This document shows, in pieces, positions 18,276 through 25,745 of a stretch of DNA of 64,000 bases. Every line of letters begins with the position of its first letter. Within the stretch, counting starts at the first letter, position 1. The stretch is from Pseudoalteromonas spongiae UST010723-006 (lineage in GTDB: Bacteria > Pseudomonadota > Gammaproteobacteria > Enterobacterales > Alteromonadaceae): positions 1,847,001 through 1,911,000 of the forward strand of contig NZ_CP011039.1 in the NCBI RefSeq assembly GCF_000238255.3, in the 5' to 3' direction. A program made the translations under genes and the position numbers. The notes beneath the pieces were generated by a model. The model worked only from the letters and a program-made list of their open reading frames with translations, made no database searches and had not been told where the DNA came from.

Positions 18276-19283
18276 ATGAAAACTGCACTTTATTGTTTCC
18301 TATTGCTTTTAAGCATAAGCACTTTTGCAGAAGTGAATAGCGAATCTTTCACCTCAAAGGCACTAAATACACAGGTTACTTTTAAGGTAAGTGTTCCCAC
18401 ATCATATGGCACACGCCTGAACCAGTCCTACCCAGTAATTTACGTATTGCATGGGCAATGGGATTTTACGCTTGTTCAATCCATCAGCGATACATTAAAA
18501 AATGAAATACCCGAGTTTATTATTGTGCAAGTCATTGGCAAAGGTGAGCAATTGCAACCTAATGACACTAACATAAATGAAAATGCACGCTTATTTAGGC
18601 AACACTTCACGTCTGAGCTTATTCCGTATATAAAGAACAATTACCGCACCGCAGATTATTCAATATTAATTGGTCATTCAAATGCGGGGCGCTTTGCGAT
18701 GAAACAGTTTTTAACAAAAAGCCCATTGTTTAACGATTACTTTATCTTTAGCCCTTCACTTGATGATGGTTATATTGTTTCACTTGCTCAATCGGTAACA
18801 GAATTAAAAGCGCACCTGTTTTTGAGCATTGCAAATGAAGGTGAACATATGCAACAACCATTTAATTCGTTGGTTACTATGTTAGAAAAACATCCATCTC
18901 TATCGCTCACAAATGAAAAGTATGCTCAATATAGTCACCAATCAAGTAAGGTAATTGCACTAGTTAACGCATTTCAAACACGCTTTTCACACTGGCAAGC
19001 CAATTATGAAACAAAAATTGCTGGATTAGCGCCGTTACTCGCACACTATAGTGCGCTGCAAAAGGAGTTCGGCTTTCAAGTATTACCCAGCAAAGATGAC
19101 CTTATTCGCTTGCTCGCCTATTTCGCAATAAATAATAATGACCAAGAAGTCACCAAAATCTATGATTACTTAATTGCCCATTACTCAACTGCTGCAGAAT
19201 CAATAACAGAAATCGAGCAATATCTTGAAAAAGAAGGCTACCAAAGCGCAGCTAAACTAATAAATTCATCGCGGTTGCAATAA
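18276..19283 (+). CDS. Secreted alpha/beta-hydrolase esterase (esterase D/enterochelin-esterase-like)
   Basis: 335 residues. A signal peptide ends near Ala18 (STFA). The hydrolase domain shows YPVIYVLHGQ (oxyanion strand) and the nucleophile elbow GHSNAG with serine; the acid and histidine are probably in the region up to about 215 (NEGEHMQQP). The C-terminal 80 residues are helical and TPR-like (IYDYLIAHYSTAAESI), as in several esterases of this family in marine bacteria. Product probably periplasmic or outer-membrane facing; substrate unknown. Divergent from the membrane regulator, with a possible regulatory hairpin at its ribosome site. Confidence 0.8.
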   Translation: MKTALYCFLLLLSISTFAEVNSESFTSKALNTQVTFKVSVPTSYGTRLNQSYPVIYVLHGQWDFTLVQSISDTLKNEIPEFIIVQVIGKGEQLQPNDTNINENARLFRQHFTSELIPYIKNNYRTADYSILIGHSNAGRFAMKQFLTKSPLFNDYFIFSPSLDDGYIVSLAQSVTELKAHLFLSIANEGEHMQQPFNSLVTMLEKHPSLSLTNEKYAQYSHQSSKVIALVNAFQTRFSHWQANYETKIAGLAPLLAHYSALQKEFGFQVLPSKDDLIRLLAYFAINNNDQEVTKIYDYLIAHYSTAAESITEIEQYLEKEGYQSAAKLINSSRLQ

Positions 19284-19455
19284 AAACTCTCTTTTTTGTC
19301 GACTGCCAATACAATTTCAAGTGTTAGGCGCACAAAAAACAGCCCAAAAACGAAATTTAAGCGTTAACACTTGCTCTAAAAGCACTCAAGGCGTTTGACA
19401 TTTATCCAAGTTGTTCATTTTAAGGCCACTTAACACATTTTTGTGAAAACAAGTA

Positions 19456-19483
19456 TTGACTATAGTTGAACTAAATCTATAAT
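19456..19483 (+). promoter_or_regulatory. Promoter of the tRNA-Val array
   Basis: TTGACT (19456-19461) and a perfect TATAAT (19478-19483), 16 bases apart, followed by the GC-rich discriminator AGCGCCCC. Confidence 0.87.
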
Positions 19484-19525
19484 AGCGCCCCACAACAACG
19501 CAGCAATGTGTTGTGATTCTAAAGC

Positions 19526-19601
19526 GGGTCGTTAGCTCAGTTGGGAGAGCATCGCCCTTACAAGGCGAGGGTCACTGGTTCAAGTCCAGTACGACCCACC
19601 A
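19526..19601 (+). tRNA. tRNA-Val (TAC), copy 1
   Basis: 76 bases: acceptor GGGTCGT/ACGACCC, anticodon TAC in CCCTTACAAGG, T-arm GGTTCAAGTCC and encoded CCA. First of seven identical copies. Confidence 0.97.
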
Positions 19602-19620
19602 CTTTAGAAATGACTATTTG

Positions 19621-19696
19621 GGGTCGTTAGCTCAGTTGGGAGAGCATCGCCCTTACAAGGCGAGGGTCACTGGTTCAAGTCCAGTACGACCCACCA
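19621..19696 (+). tRNA. tRNA-Val (TAC), copy 2
   Basis: Identical to copy 1; 19-base spacer before it. Confidence 0.97.
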
Positions 19697-19715
19697 TTTA
19701 GTCAAAGTTTTGCAT

Positions 19716-19791
19716 GGGTCGTTAGCTCAGTTGGGAGAGCATCGCCCTTACAAGGCGAGGGTCACTGGTTCAAGTCCAGTACGACCCACCA
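19716..19791 (+). tRNA. tRNA-Val (TAC), copy 3
   Basis: Identical to copy 1; 19-base spacer before it. Confidence 0.97.
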
Positions 19792-19813
19792 TTGCAAAAC
19801 ACGTTAATTTAGC

Positions 19814-19889
19814 GGGTCGTTAGCTCAGTTGGGAGAGCATCGCCCTTACAAGGCGAGGGTCACTGGTTCAAGTCCAGTACGACCCACCA
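19814..19889 (+). tRNA. tRNA-Val (TAC), copy 4
   Basis: Identical to copy 1. The 22-base spacer before it (19792-19813) is the same as the one after it (19890-19911), so copies 4 and 5 are a recent 98-base duplication. Confidence 0.97.
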
Positions 19890-19911
19890 TTGCAAAACAC
19901 GTTAATTTAGC

Positions 19912-19987
19912 GGGTCGTTAGCTCAGTTGGGAGAGCATCGCCCTTACAAGGCGAGGGTCACTGGTTCAAGTCCAGTACGACCCACCA
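19912..19987 (+). tRNA. tRNA-Val (TAC), copy 5
   Basis: Identical to copy 1; product of the 98-base tandem duplication with copy 4. Confidence 0.97.
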
Positions 19988-20006
19988 CTAAATTAAAATC
20001 TATAAT

Positions 20007-20082
20007 GGGTCGTTAGCTCAGTTGGGAGAGCATCGCCCTTACAAGGCGAGGGTCACTGGTTCAAGTCCAGTACGACCCACCA
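20007..20082 (+). tRNA. tRNA-Val (TAC), copy 6
   Basis: Identical to copy 1; 19-base spacer before it. Confidence 0.97.
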
Positions 20083-20099
20083 TTATAGAATATCAATAT

Positions 20100-20175
20100 G
20101 GGTCGTTAGCTCAGTTGGGAGAGCATCGCCCTTACAAGGCGAGGGTCACTGGTTCAAGTCCAGTACGACCCACCA
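20100..20175 (+). tRNA. tRNA-Val (TAC), copy 7
   Basis: Identical to copy 1; 17-base spacer before it. Last of the array. Confidence 0.97.
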
Positions 20176-20302
20176 TATTGAACCTACCTCTTATTAAAAA
20201 ATCCTTTAAAATCAAAACTTATTCACTATTTCAGCGTTAATTTATTGCTACTATTGCCACTGTTTTATATAGTTTAACTATGACCGCGCAGATAGAAATG
20301 CG

Positions 20303-21922
20303 ATGAAAAATAAACGCTTATACGAATCCAGTATCTTACTTATAGACGATCAACCATTGGCATTAAGCTATATGAAACAATCGCTTGAAAGCTTAGGCTT
20401 TAGTGATATCTCAATTGCTGAAAATGCAAAAATGGCGTTGGGTCTTTGCCAAGAGCATACCTTTAATTTGGTTTTATGCTCATTTAACCTTGGTAAACTC
20501 AAAGACGGCTACCAACTATACGAAGAACTAAAAACCAAGCGTTTAATTAAAAACATTTGTGGCTTCATTTTTATTAGTGCAGAAACCGACACTAGCCTAG
20601 TACACAGTGTGATTGAGCTTCAACCCGATGACTTTTTAGCAAAGCCTTTTTCATTGAAAGTATTTGGTGAGCGCATTATTAAGCTATTAAAGCGCAAACA
20701 GGCATTGGCGCAAATTTACGATTTTATTGATGTTGGCAATGACTCAAAAGCGCTACGCTACGTTAATGAAATGCTGGCAGACAGTAGTAAAAATCACCTA
20801 TCCCCTATTCTTTTAAAGTTGCGTGGTGAACTATTACTGCGTTTAAAACGCACCGCAGAAGCCATCGACTTCTTTAAATCTGTGCTGAATATTCAAAAAT
20901 TTACGTGGGCACGTGTTGGTTTAGTTGAAGCCTACATTCAAAACAGTGAGTTTACCCAGGCCAAAAATATTTTAGAGGTTATGCTAACCAAGCCAGAAAC
21001 CCGCTTAGTAGGTTATCATTTACTGGGTAAGTTAGAGCTGTTTTTAGAGAACTATCAACAGGCGCAACATTATTTGTCGCTGGCCTCTAAGCTAGCGCCG
21101 CGCAATATTGAACGCCAAGAAGATCTGATTATTTTAAGCAAATACAATCACGATCATGAAAAGCATTTCCGCGTTAATAAAGAGCTTGTGAAATACGCTA
21201 AGCACTCAATGCACGATAAGCCTGACATATACCTTAATTTGGCCCGCGCAGGTATTGATTACGCCCTCACGCTCGACCAAGCCGATATCGTAAATCGCCT
21301 CACCCGACAAAGTAACGAGTGTTTATCTGAATTACGCAAACAGTTCCCCGACAGCAAAGCACAAGAACAAATAGATGTGATCAATGCGCGTATTCACTAT
21401 TTAAAAGATGAACGCTCAAAAGCCATTGCGCTTGTTGAACAACTTGAAGACCAGCCTATCATCCGCTCAGTAGATGATACCCTCGATAAAGCCAAAGCGT
21501 TTCATGAGTTAGGCATGCACCACAAAGCGAATCAATTGTTTGCCAAGTTAACCGAGCATTGTGGCAAATACCAAAGCGATAACGCACCTCTAAACGCCTA
21601 TCTAAAACAAGAGCAACAAGAACGTGATGAAATTCGCCATTCACCAAAAGAATTAAACAATAATGCAGTACATAGCTACGAAAAAGGCAAATACGAAGAA
21701 GCGCTTAATTACTTTACTCAAGCGTTTCGCATTATGCCAAAAAACGCCAACATCGCATTAAACTTGTTACAGGTGATGTTAGATACGAAACACCCTGGTA
21801 GCCAAAGTCTTAATAAAGCTATGATTTCTCGCTGTATGGACACCATAAACAACGCCAAACTCGACGCGGAGCAACAGGCTAGGCTCGATAAATTAAAACC
21901 GATGATAAACAGCGTTATTTAA
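20303..21922 (+). CDS. Receiver-TPR protein with degenerate receiver domain
   Basis: 539 residues. Residues about 9-130 form a CheY-like receiver with the acid pair Asp15-Asp16 and the Lys of LAKPF, but the phospho-acceptor position holds Ser60 (LCSFNLG, where LCDxNLG is expected), so phosphorylation at the usual site is unlikely. The remainder is helical TPR repeats (for example FTQAKNILEVML, YQQAQHYLSLASKLAP, YEEALNYFTQAFRIMPKNANIALNL). There is no DNA-binding or catalytic domain, so it probably works by protein contacts. It follows the tRNA-Val array, and nothing downstream on the same strand is clearly co-transcribed. Confidence 0.85.
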   Translation: MKNKRLYESSILLIDDQPLALSYMKQSLESLGFSDISIAENAKMALGLCQEHTFNLVLCSFNLGKLKDGYQLYEELKTKRLIKNICGFIFISAETDTSLVHSVIELQPDDFLAKPFSLKVFGERIIKLLKRKQALAQIYDFIDVGNDSKALRYVNEMLADSSKNHLSPILLKLRGELLLRLKRTAEAIDFFKSVLNIQKFTWARVGLVEAYIQNSEFTQAKNILEVMLTKPETRLVGYHLLGKLELFLENYQQAQHYLSLASKLAPRNIERQEDLIILSKYNHDHEKHFRVNKELVKYAKHSMHDKPDIYLNLARAGIDYALTLDQADIVNRLTRQSNECLSELRKQFPDSKAQEQIDVINARIHYLKDERSKAIALVEQLEDQPIIRSVDDTLDKAKAFHELGMHHKANQLFAKLTEHCGKYQSDNAPLNAYLKQEQQERDEIRHSPKELNNNAVHSYEKGKYEEALNYFTQAFRIMPKNANIALNLLQVMLDTKHPGSQSLNKAMISRCMDTINNAKLDAEQQARLDKLKPMINSVI

Positions 21923-21963
21923 CTACACTTAGCACTTCTAATTTATTTTTAAGTTTCACATTA

Positions 21964-21992
21964 TTGACAAACTCAGTATCAATCTCTACATT
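21964..21992 (+). promoter_or_regulatory. Promoter of the BlaI/BlaR-like operon
   Basis: TTGACA (21964-21969) and TACATT (21987-21992) are 17 bases apart. The -10 box lies inside the left arm of the operator, so repressor binding would block RNA polymerase. Confidence 0.65.
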
Positions 21993-22025
21993 TGTAGATG
22001 AGAAAACTACAAATGTAGAGATTGA
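21979..22025. promoter_or_regulatory. BlaI-type double operator (19-base perfect inverted repeat)
   Basis: Positions 21979-21997 and 22007-22025 are perfect inverted repeats with a 9-base spacer. Each arm contains its own dyad of the form CTACA-NN-TGTAG (21986-21997 and 22007-22018), which fits the TACA/TGTA core recognised by BlaI/MecI repressors. Two dimers could bind. It lies between the -35 box and the blaI-like ATG, indicating autorepression. Confidence 0.8.
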
Positions 22026-22027
22026 AA

Positions 22028-22408
22028 ATGAAATTATCTGACTCAGAGTCACAAGTTCTCCAAATTTTTTGGCAAAATGGAGTAAATTCAGCACCTCAAA
22101 TTCATAAAGTAATTGAAAAAATACGACCTGTCTCTTATTCAACAGTCAAGACACTCATTGACCGTTTAGAACAAAAAGGAGCGCTAAGACGCACTAGCAA
22201 GGAAGGAAGAACTGTTTTTTATACAGCGGTTGCTGAACCAAAAGTAACGAAAAAGCCTATTGTAAAGTCACTTATCGACCGTATTTTTGGTGGTAAGCCG
22301 TCTGAATTAGCAGCGCACATAGTTGAACAAGAAACATTAAATAAGCAAGAAATTGAATATTTGGAAAGCATTTTAGCCAAACGTAAAAAGGAACTTAATG
22401 ATGATTAA
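22028..22408 (+). CDS. BlaI/MecI/CopY-family repressor
   Basis: 126 residues from the ATG at 22028 (an in-frame TTG at 22022 lies inside the operator and has no usable ribosome site). The winged helix is clear: LSDSESQVLQIFW, helix-turn-helix around SYSTVKTLIDRLEQKGAL, and wing RTSKEGRTVFYTAV. The C-terminal helices (LNKQEIEYLESILAKRKK) match the dimerisation region. These repressors are cut when their partner metalloprotease senses a signal. The gene overlaps the downstream BlaR-like gene by 11 bases, so the pair is translationally coupled. Confidence 0.9.
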   Translation: MKLSDSESQVLQIFWQNGVNSAPQIHKVIEKIRPVSYSTVKTLIDRLEQKGALRRTSKEGRTVFYTAVAEPKVTKKPIVKSLIDRIFGGKPSELAAHIVEQETLNKQEIEYLESILAKRKKELNDD

Positions 22409-23675
22409 TTATATATTGATTAATCTACTGTTCTCTATTTCAACTTTACTGATACATCGATATTGTAACTTATCAGCAAAAGTCGCGGTTCCGCTTCTGT
22501 TTGCTGTGTTAATTTCATGGTGTATACCCTATGATTTGCTAGTTAATTGGATTAGTAATTTAAATGCCAACAACTCATTTATGATACTAAGTACTCAAAC
22601 TAGTAAAACAATAGCCAGCGCTAATAGTTATATATACGATCACAGCCTATCTCTGAGTGATTATCTTTATTTCTTGTTAGTTATTGGCGCACTAACAGCA
22701 GCCTATAAAGCATTAAAGTTTATTCTTTGGAGTAATTCTATTCGTTCAATATGTGTAAAAGATGAAGTACTTTCTGAAAATTTTAGACACCCTATTTATC
22801 GCACTGCACAACAGAATCCAGGCTTACTAGTAGGGTTTTTAAATCCCATCATATTAATTGATAAAGATTTAAATGAACGTGATTTACTTTCGGTCACTAT
22901 CAATCATGAGTTAACTCATATTGCATACCGTGACCATATTCTTGTTTTCACTAGTGGCTTAATTTCTTATTTATTTTTCTGGAACCCACTTGTTAGAAAA
23001 TTAGTTCAACAGACGAAGCTCACGATTGAACAACGCTGTGATGAAAAAACAGCATTGAAGTTAGGCACTAATGAATACTTGATGGGTTTAGCACAACTTA
23101 TTAAGCACTATCAAAAGCCTGAATCTTTTGCTTTCAACACAACTTTATTTAATTCAAAAAACCAAGGGATCATTCGATTAATCTATTTAAAGGAGAATAA
23201 AATGTTAACTAAACTACAAAGATCAATCATCGCGATAATAACGTTAATAAGCAGCATGATTACATCAACTCTAGTACTTGCTCAAGTTGCTCAAACAGGA
23301 AATGTTCAGTTGCCAAGACAAGGCGTTGCTTTAAAAATTAAAACAACTTTTCAAGCTGAGGAAGATAGTATTTTTACACAAGCAACAGATGTGCTATCAG
23401 ATTTTGATAAACAAGTTTCACTTGATGTAAATGATGAATTGAATACAAGCTTTAAATATACAATTACAGATTTAAAACAAACCGCATTAATTGATTTTTA
23501 CATGTCTATAAATGGAGAAGTTGTTGCAACACCAAAACTTGAAGTTTTATTTGGAAACACCGCTGAGATGAGAATAGATAATCTAATTTCTCTTGAGGTC
23601 ACACCATCAAGAGCCATGATAAATAAGCCGTCAGTTAGTCAACTTGATCTTTCAATACCCTTACAAACACCTTAA
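22398..23675 (+). CDS. BlaR1/MecR1-like M56 membrane metalloprotease (no penicillin-binding sensor)
   Basis: 425 residues. Several membrane helices in the first 120 residues and near 195 and 290, and the zinc motif HELTH (His170, Glu171, His174) followed by YRDH, typical of M56 peptidases. The C-terminal part (about 300-425) is a periplasmic beta-rich domain, not the class D beta-lactamase-like sensor of BlaR1 (no STxK/YGN-type motifs seen). The usual role is cleavage of the BlaI-type repressor upon signal. The signal here is unknown. AT content is higher than in the flanking core genes. Confidence 0.83.
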   Translation: MMINYILINLLFSISTLLIHRYCNLSAKVAVPLLFAVLISWCIPYDLLVNWISNLNANNSFMILSTQTSKTIASANSYIYDHSLSLSDYLYFLLVIGALTAAYKALKFILWSNSIRSICVKDEVLSENFRHPIYRTAQQNPGLLVGFLNPIILIDKDLNERDLLSVTINHELTHIAYRDHILVFTSGLISYLFFWNPLVRKLVQQTKLTIEQRCDEKTALKLGTNEYLMGLAQLIKHYQKPESFAFNTTLFNSKNQGIIRLIYLKENKMLTKLQRSIIAIITLISSMITSTLVLAQVAQTGNVQLPRQGVALKIKTTFQAEEDSIFTQATDVLSDFDKQVSLDVNDELNTSFKYTITDLKQTALIDFYMSINGEVVATPKLEVLFGNTAEMRIDNLISLEVTPSRAMINKPSVSQLDLSIPLQTP

Positions 23676-23691
23676 TAGTATTAAATCACGA

Positions 23692-23724
23692 GAAATAGTA
23701 GGCTAAATTTAGTCCTACTATTTC
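23692..23724. terminator. Stem-loop between convergent blaR-like and DUF2919 genes
   Basis: GAAATAGTAGG (23692-23702) pairs with 23714-23724, with a loop that is itself nearly self-complementary (CTAAATTTAG). T run is short. It overlaps the 3' end of the DUF2919 copy. Confidence 0.55.
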
Positions 23725-24203
23725 GCTTCGTTCTTTGTTTCTGGCTCAGGCCATTCATTAAAATATACACTTAAATAACGACTTTTAAGTAGGTATAGCC
23801 CTGCCCAACTGAGCAATACCAATTGCACGGCCAAACCTATTGAGAAAGTATAATATTGGCTTTTTGCCTGCAACAATGACCAGCTTAAGTCCATCACCAC
23901 ATTGGCCAGTAACAACCAGCGCGCATATCGCCAAATAGACTTAGGCCACTGCATTGCATTTGGACGCCTAAATAAATAACGAAAAGTCACCAAAATACTT
24001 ATAGCAGCTATTGCAAGGGCAACAAAAAACTGTTGTTTTTGTGGGTAGAAAATCGCCATCAAATTTAAATCTTCACGTCGCGATGCTGCTGCAAATAACC
24101 ACAAAATATAGGGCCTTAGTAGTAGCACCAGCACTAAGATAAAACCTAAAGGCGCACGAAAAAAGCCGTTTTTATCCCAATATTCAGGTCCAAACCGGCT
24201 CAT
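23718..24203 (-). CDS. DUF2919-family membrane protein, duplicated copy A
   Basis: 161 residues, about four membrane helices. It starts at the ATG at 24203 (MSRFGPEYWD), as in copy B; an in-frame TTG at 24227 extends it by 8 residues outside the region of homology. It differs from copy B (28438-28935) at only a handful of residues over the shared 155, but the last residues differ (ETKNEAK versus ELDEDKSDDYS). I assign DUF2919 (YfeZ-like) from general resemblance. Function unknown. This copy lacks the DUF3392 partner found next to copy B. Confidence 0.75.
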   Translation of the reverse strand: MSRFGPEYWDKNGFFRAPLGFILVLVLLLRPYILWLFAAASRREDLNLMAIFYPQKQQFFVALAIAAISILVTFRYLFRRPNAMQWPKSIWRYARWLLLANVVMDLSWSLLQAKSQYYTFSIGLAVQLVLLSWAGLYLLKSRYLSVYFNEWPEPETKNEAK

Positions 24204-24209
24204 ACTTGG
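23739..24209. repeat. Direct repeat, left copy (DUF2919 gene)
   Basis: About 470 bases, roughly 95 percent identical by eye to 28471-28940 and in the same orientation. Homology starts at TTCTGGCTCAGGCCA and stops just upstream of the start codon. Confidence 0.9.
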
Positions 24210-24704
24210 TTTTTTCTTTATTTGCAAAACGTGAGACCGTAAACCAAATACGTGTTGAGTTGCTTGTTAAGTGCCCAAATAACTAACTTTTGTCTTAGTA
24301 ATATAAGCTCGTAAACACCAGCTTTCTTTACCGAACATAAATATCGGGTTTATAAAGCCAGCAATATATTAACCGTCACTTGGTATAATCGAACATCGAC
24401 TCATTGAAAAGATTCTAAGTTACAATATTTTTTTGAAATTGGGTTTCGTACCATCAAGGTTTTCAATTCGAGTAATAATGATTTATTTACCAATAATTTG
24501 CCCATAATTAAACAATAGTAGCCTCGCAAAATTAGAGTCATGGATAACCCATGAATGCGATACTTATAAGGTAAACACTAGAATCTGTAAACGCTTCCGT
24601 TCCGAAATACCTAAACAGACGCATCGCAGCTCCCATATGAATTACCGCGTCGGGAAAGGAGCTTTATGGGCTATTCAACTAGTTGTTTTTTCTACAATTT
24701 TATA

Positions 24705-24890
24705 TTAAGTGTTATCTTTAAGGCCCTTTGGTGGTAGTTCATTTTCACGCTTAACTATAATGCCATCTATTTCTTTGGCTCTGTAGAGGGTAGCGTAACG
24801 TTCAATTGATTTTGCAGACTCATAAAGCTTTTCTAAGGTGTATTTATTGAGGTTTATCTTAGATTCCATGTGCAGAGTACTACTTGGCAT
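24705..24890 (-). CDS. Possible small hypothetical protein (61 residues)
   Basis: An isolated frame with a plausible, charged, helical composition (LEKLYESAKSIERYATLYRAK) but no convincing ribosome site. A second ATG eight codons in is an alternative start. I do not recognise it; it could be a remnant of a longer gene or a chance frame. Confidence 0.25.
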   Translation of the reverse strand: MPSSTLHMESKINLNKYTLEKLYESAKSIERYATLYRAKEIDGIIVKRENELPPKGLKDNT

Positions 24891-25673
24891 TTAACGCTTA
24901 TTATCGAGAATCCCGGATATGTAACTTTCAGACATCACTAAAATTTTGATAAAAACAACAACAAACAATTGATTAATATTAATAAAAAATTTAAAGGCGT
25001 TGATGTATACATTTCTAGAAAGAAAGCGAGACCTCAGTTACGACCTATTAAATACTAAAGAGCTTTAAAAATCTAACAATTAATCAATAAGTTGAATTTT
25101 ATGGGCAAGGTTAAGCAAGAATTAATAAATCTTTTTAATTAGAAGTAAAATCATATTTTGATTAGTTAGCTATTTTATCTTTGCAAATGCGCATACTTTT
25201 AAGATATTCAATAAAATTAAAGAACAACCTATATATACATTTTATAAATAATGAGTGTGAACGGGCTTATTCCTCGATGGTTATTTAAATTCAGTGGCAA
25301 AATTACTTTAAGAGCTTTAAATATAAGTCGATTCAACTTGAAAATTTGGGTCAATACCCCTTTGTCCATTAATTCCTCTAATTGCTAAAATGAACTTTTG
25401 AACTAAAACGATACTTCTAACCCAAACGGTAGGCTATTTTAAAAGTGAAAAATAAAACTGCTTGTAGAGTTTTAGGTTTTATCGTCTGCTTTAATGGGAT
25501 ACCAAAACACGTACATAAAAAGGCATTGCTCGCAACAATTAGTAGTCTTATTGATATGACTTCCGCAAGCAAACCCAGAGTAGAAAAAGTGCAAATAGGG
25601 TTCAATTTTTTGCTTAAAGGGTTCTATCAGTAATGCAATTACACTAATTACACTATATTGAATAATAAAAAGT

Positions 25674-25698
25674 AGAAGAGCCTTAATAAGGCTCTTCT
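25674..25698 (-). terminator. Intrinsic terminator of the BspA-like lipoprotein gene
   Basis: A 12-base perfect stem (AGAAGAGCCTTA and complement) with a minimal loop, followed on the minus strand by CTTTTTATT. It lies 48 bases after the lipoprotein stop codon. Confidence 0.8.
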
Positions 25699-25745
25699 AA
25701 TATTAACCACAATCAATAAAATTTGATAAATACCATCAAATCCAA

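Larger units (their letters stand above)
24204..25745. other. 1.5-kb gene-poor AT-rich stretch inside the DUF2919-bracketed region
   Basis: Only two short frames of doubtful value were seen (24705-24890 minus and 25445-25633 plus). A weak AGCTCC/GGAGCT inverted repeat occurs around 24628-24664, and the terminator of the lipoprotein gene is at its right end. No transposase remnant, integron site or RNA gene was recognised. The composition fits decayed or imported DNA. Confidence 0.5.

Noticed and set aside
19526..20175. CRISPR-like pattern: seven identical 76-base repeats with 17-22-base spacers
   Set aside because: The repeats are complete tRNA-Val genes with anticodon TAC and CCA ends; two of the spacers are identical, and there are no cas genes.
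19513..20240. Short open frames encoding GEHRPYKARVTGSSPVRPT-type peptides
   Set aside because: They are translations of tRNA-Val genes, a common false annotation.
25445..25633. 62-codon plus-strand frame (and its 62-codon mirror on the minus strand)
   Set aside because: Both strands are open over the same bases, no ribosome site, no recognised similarity; more likely decayed DNA.
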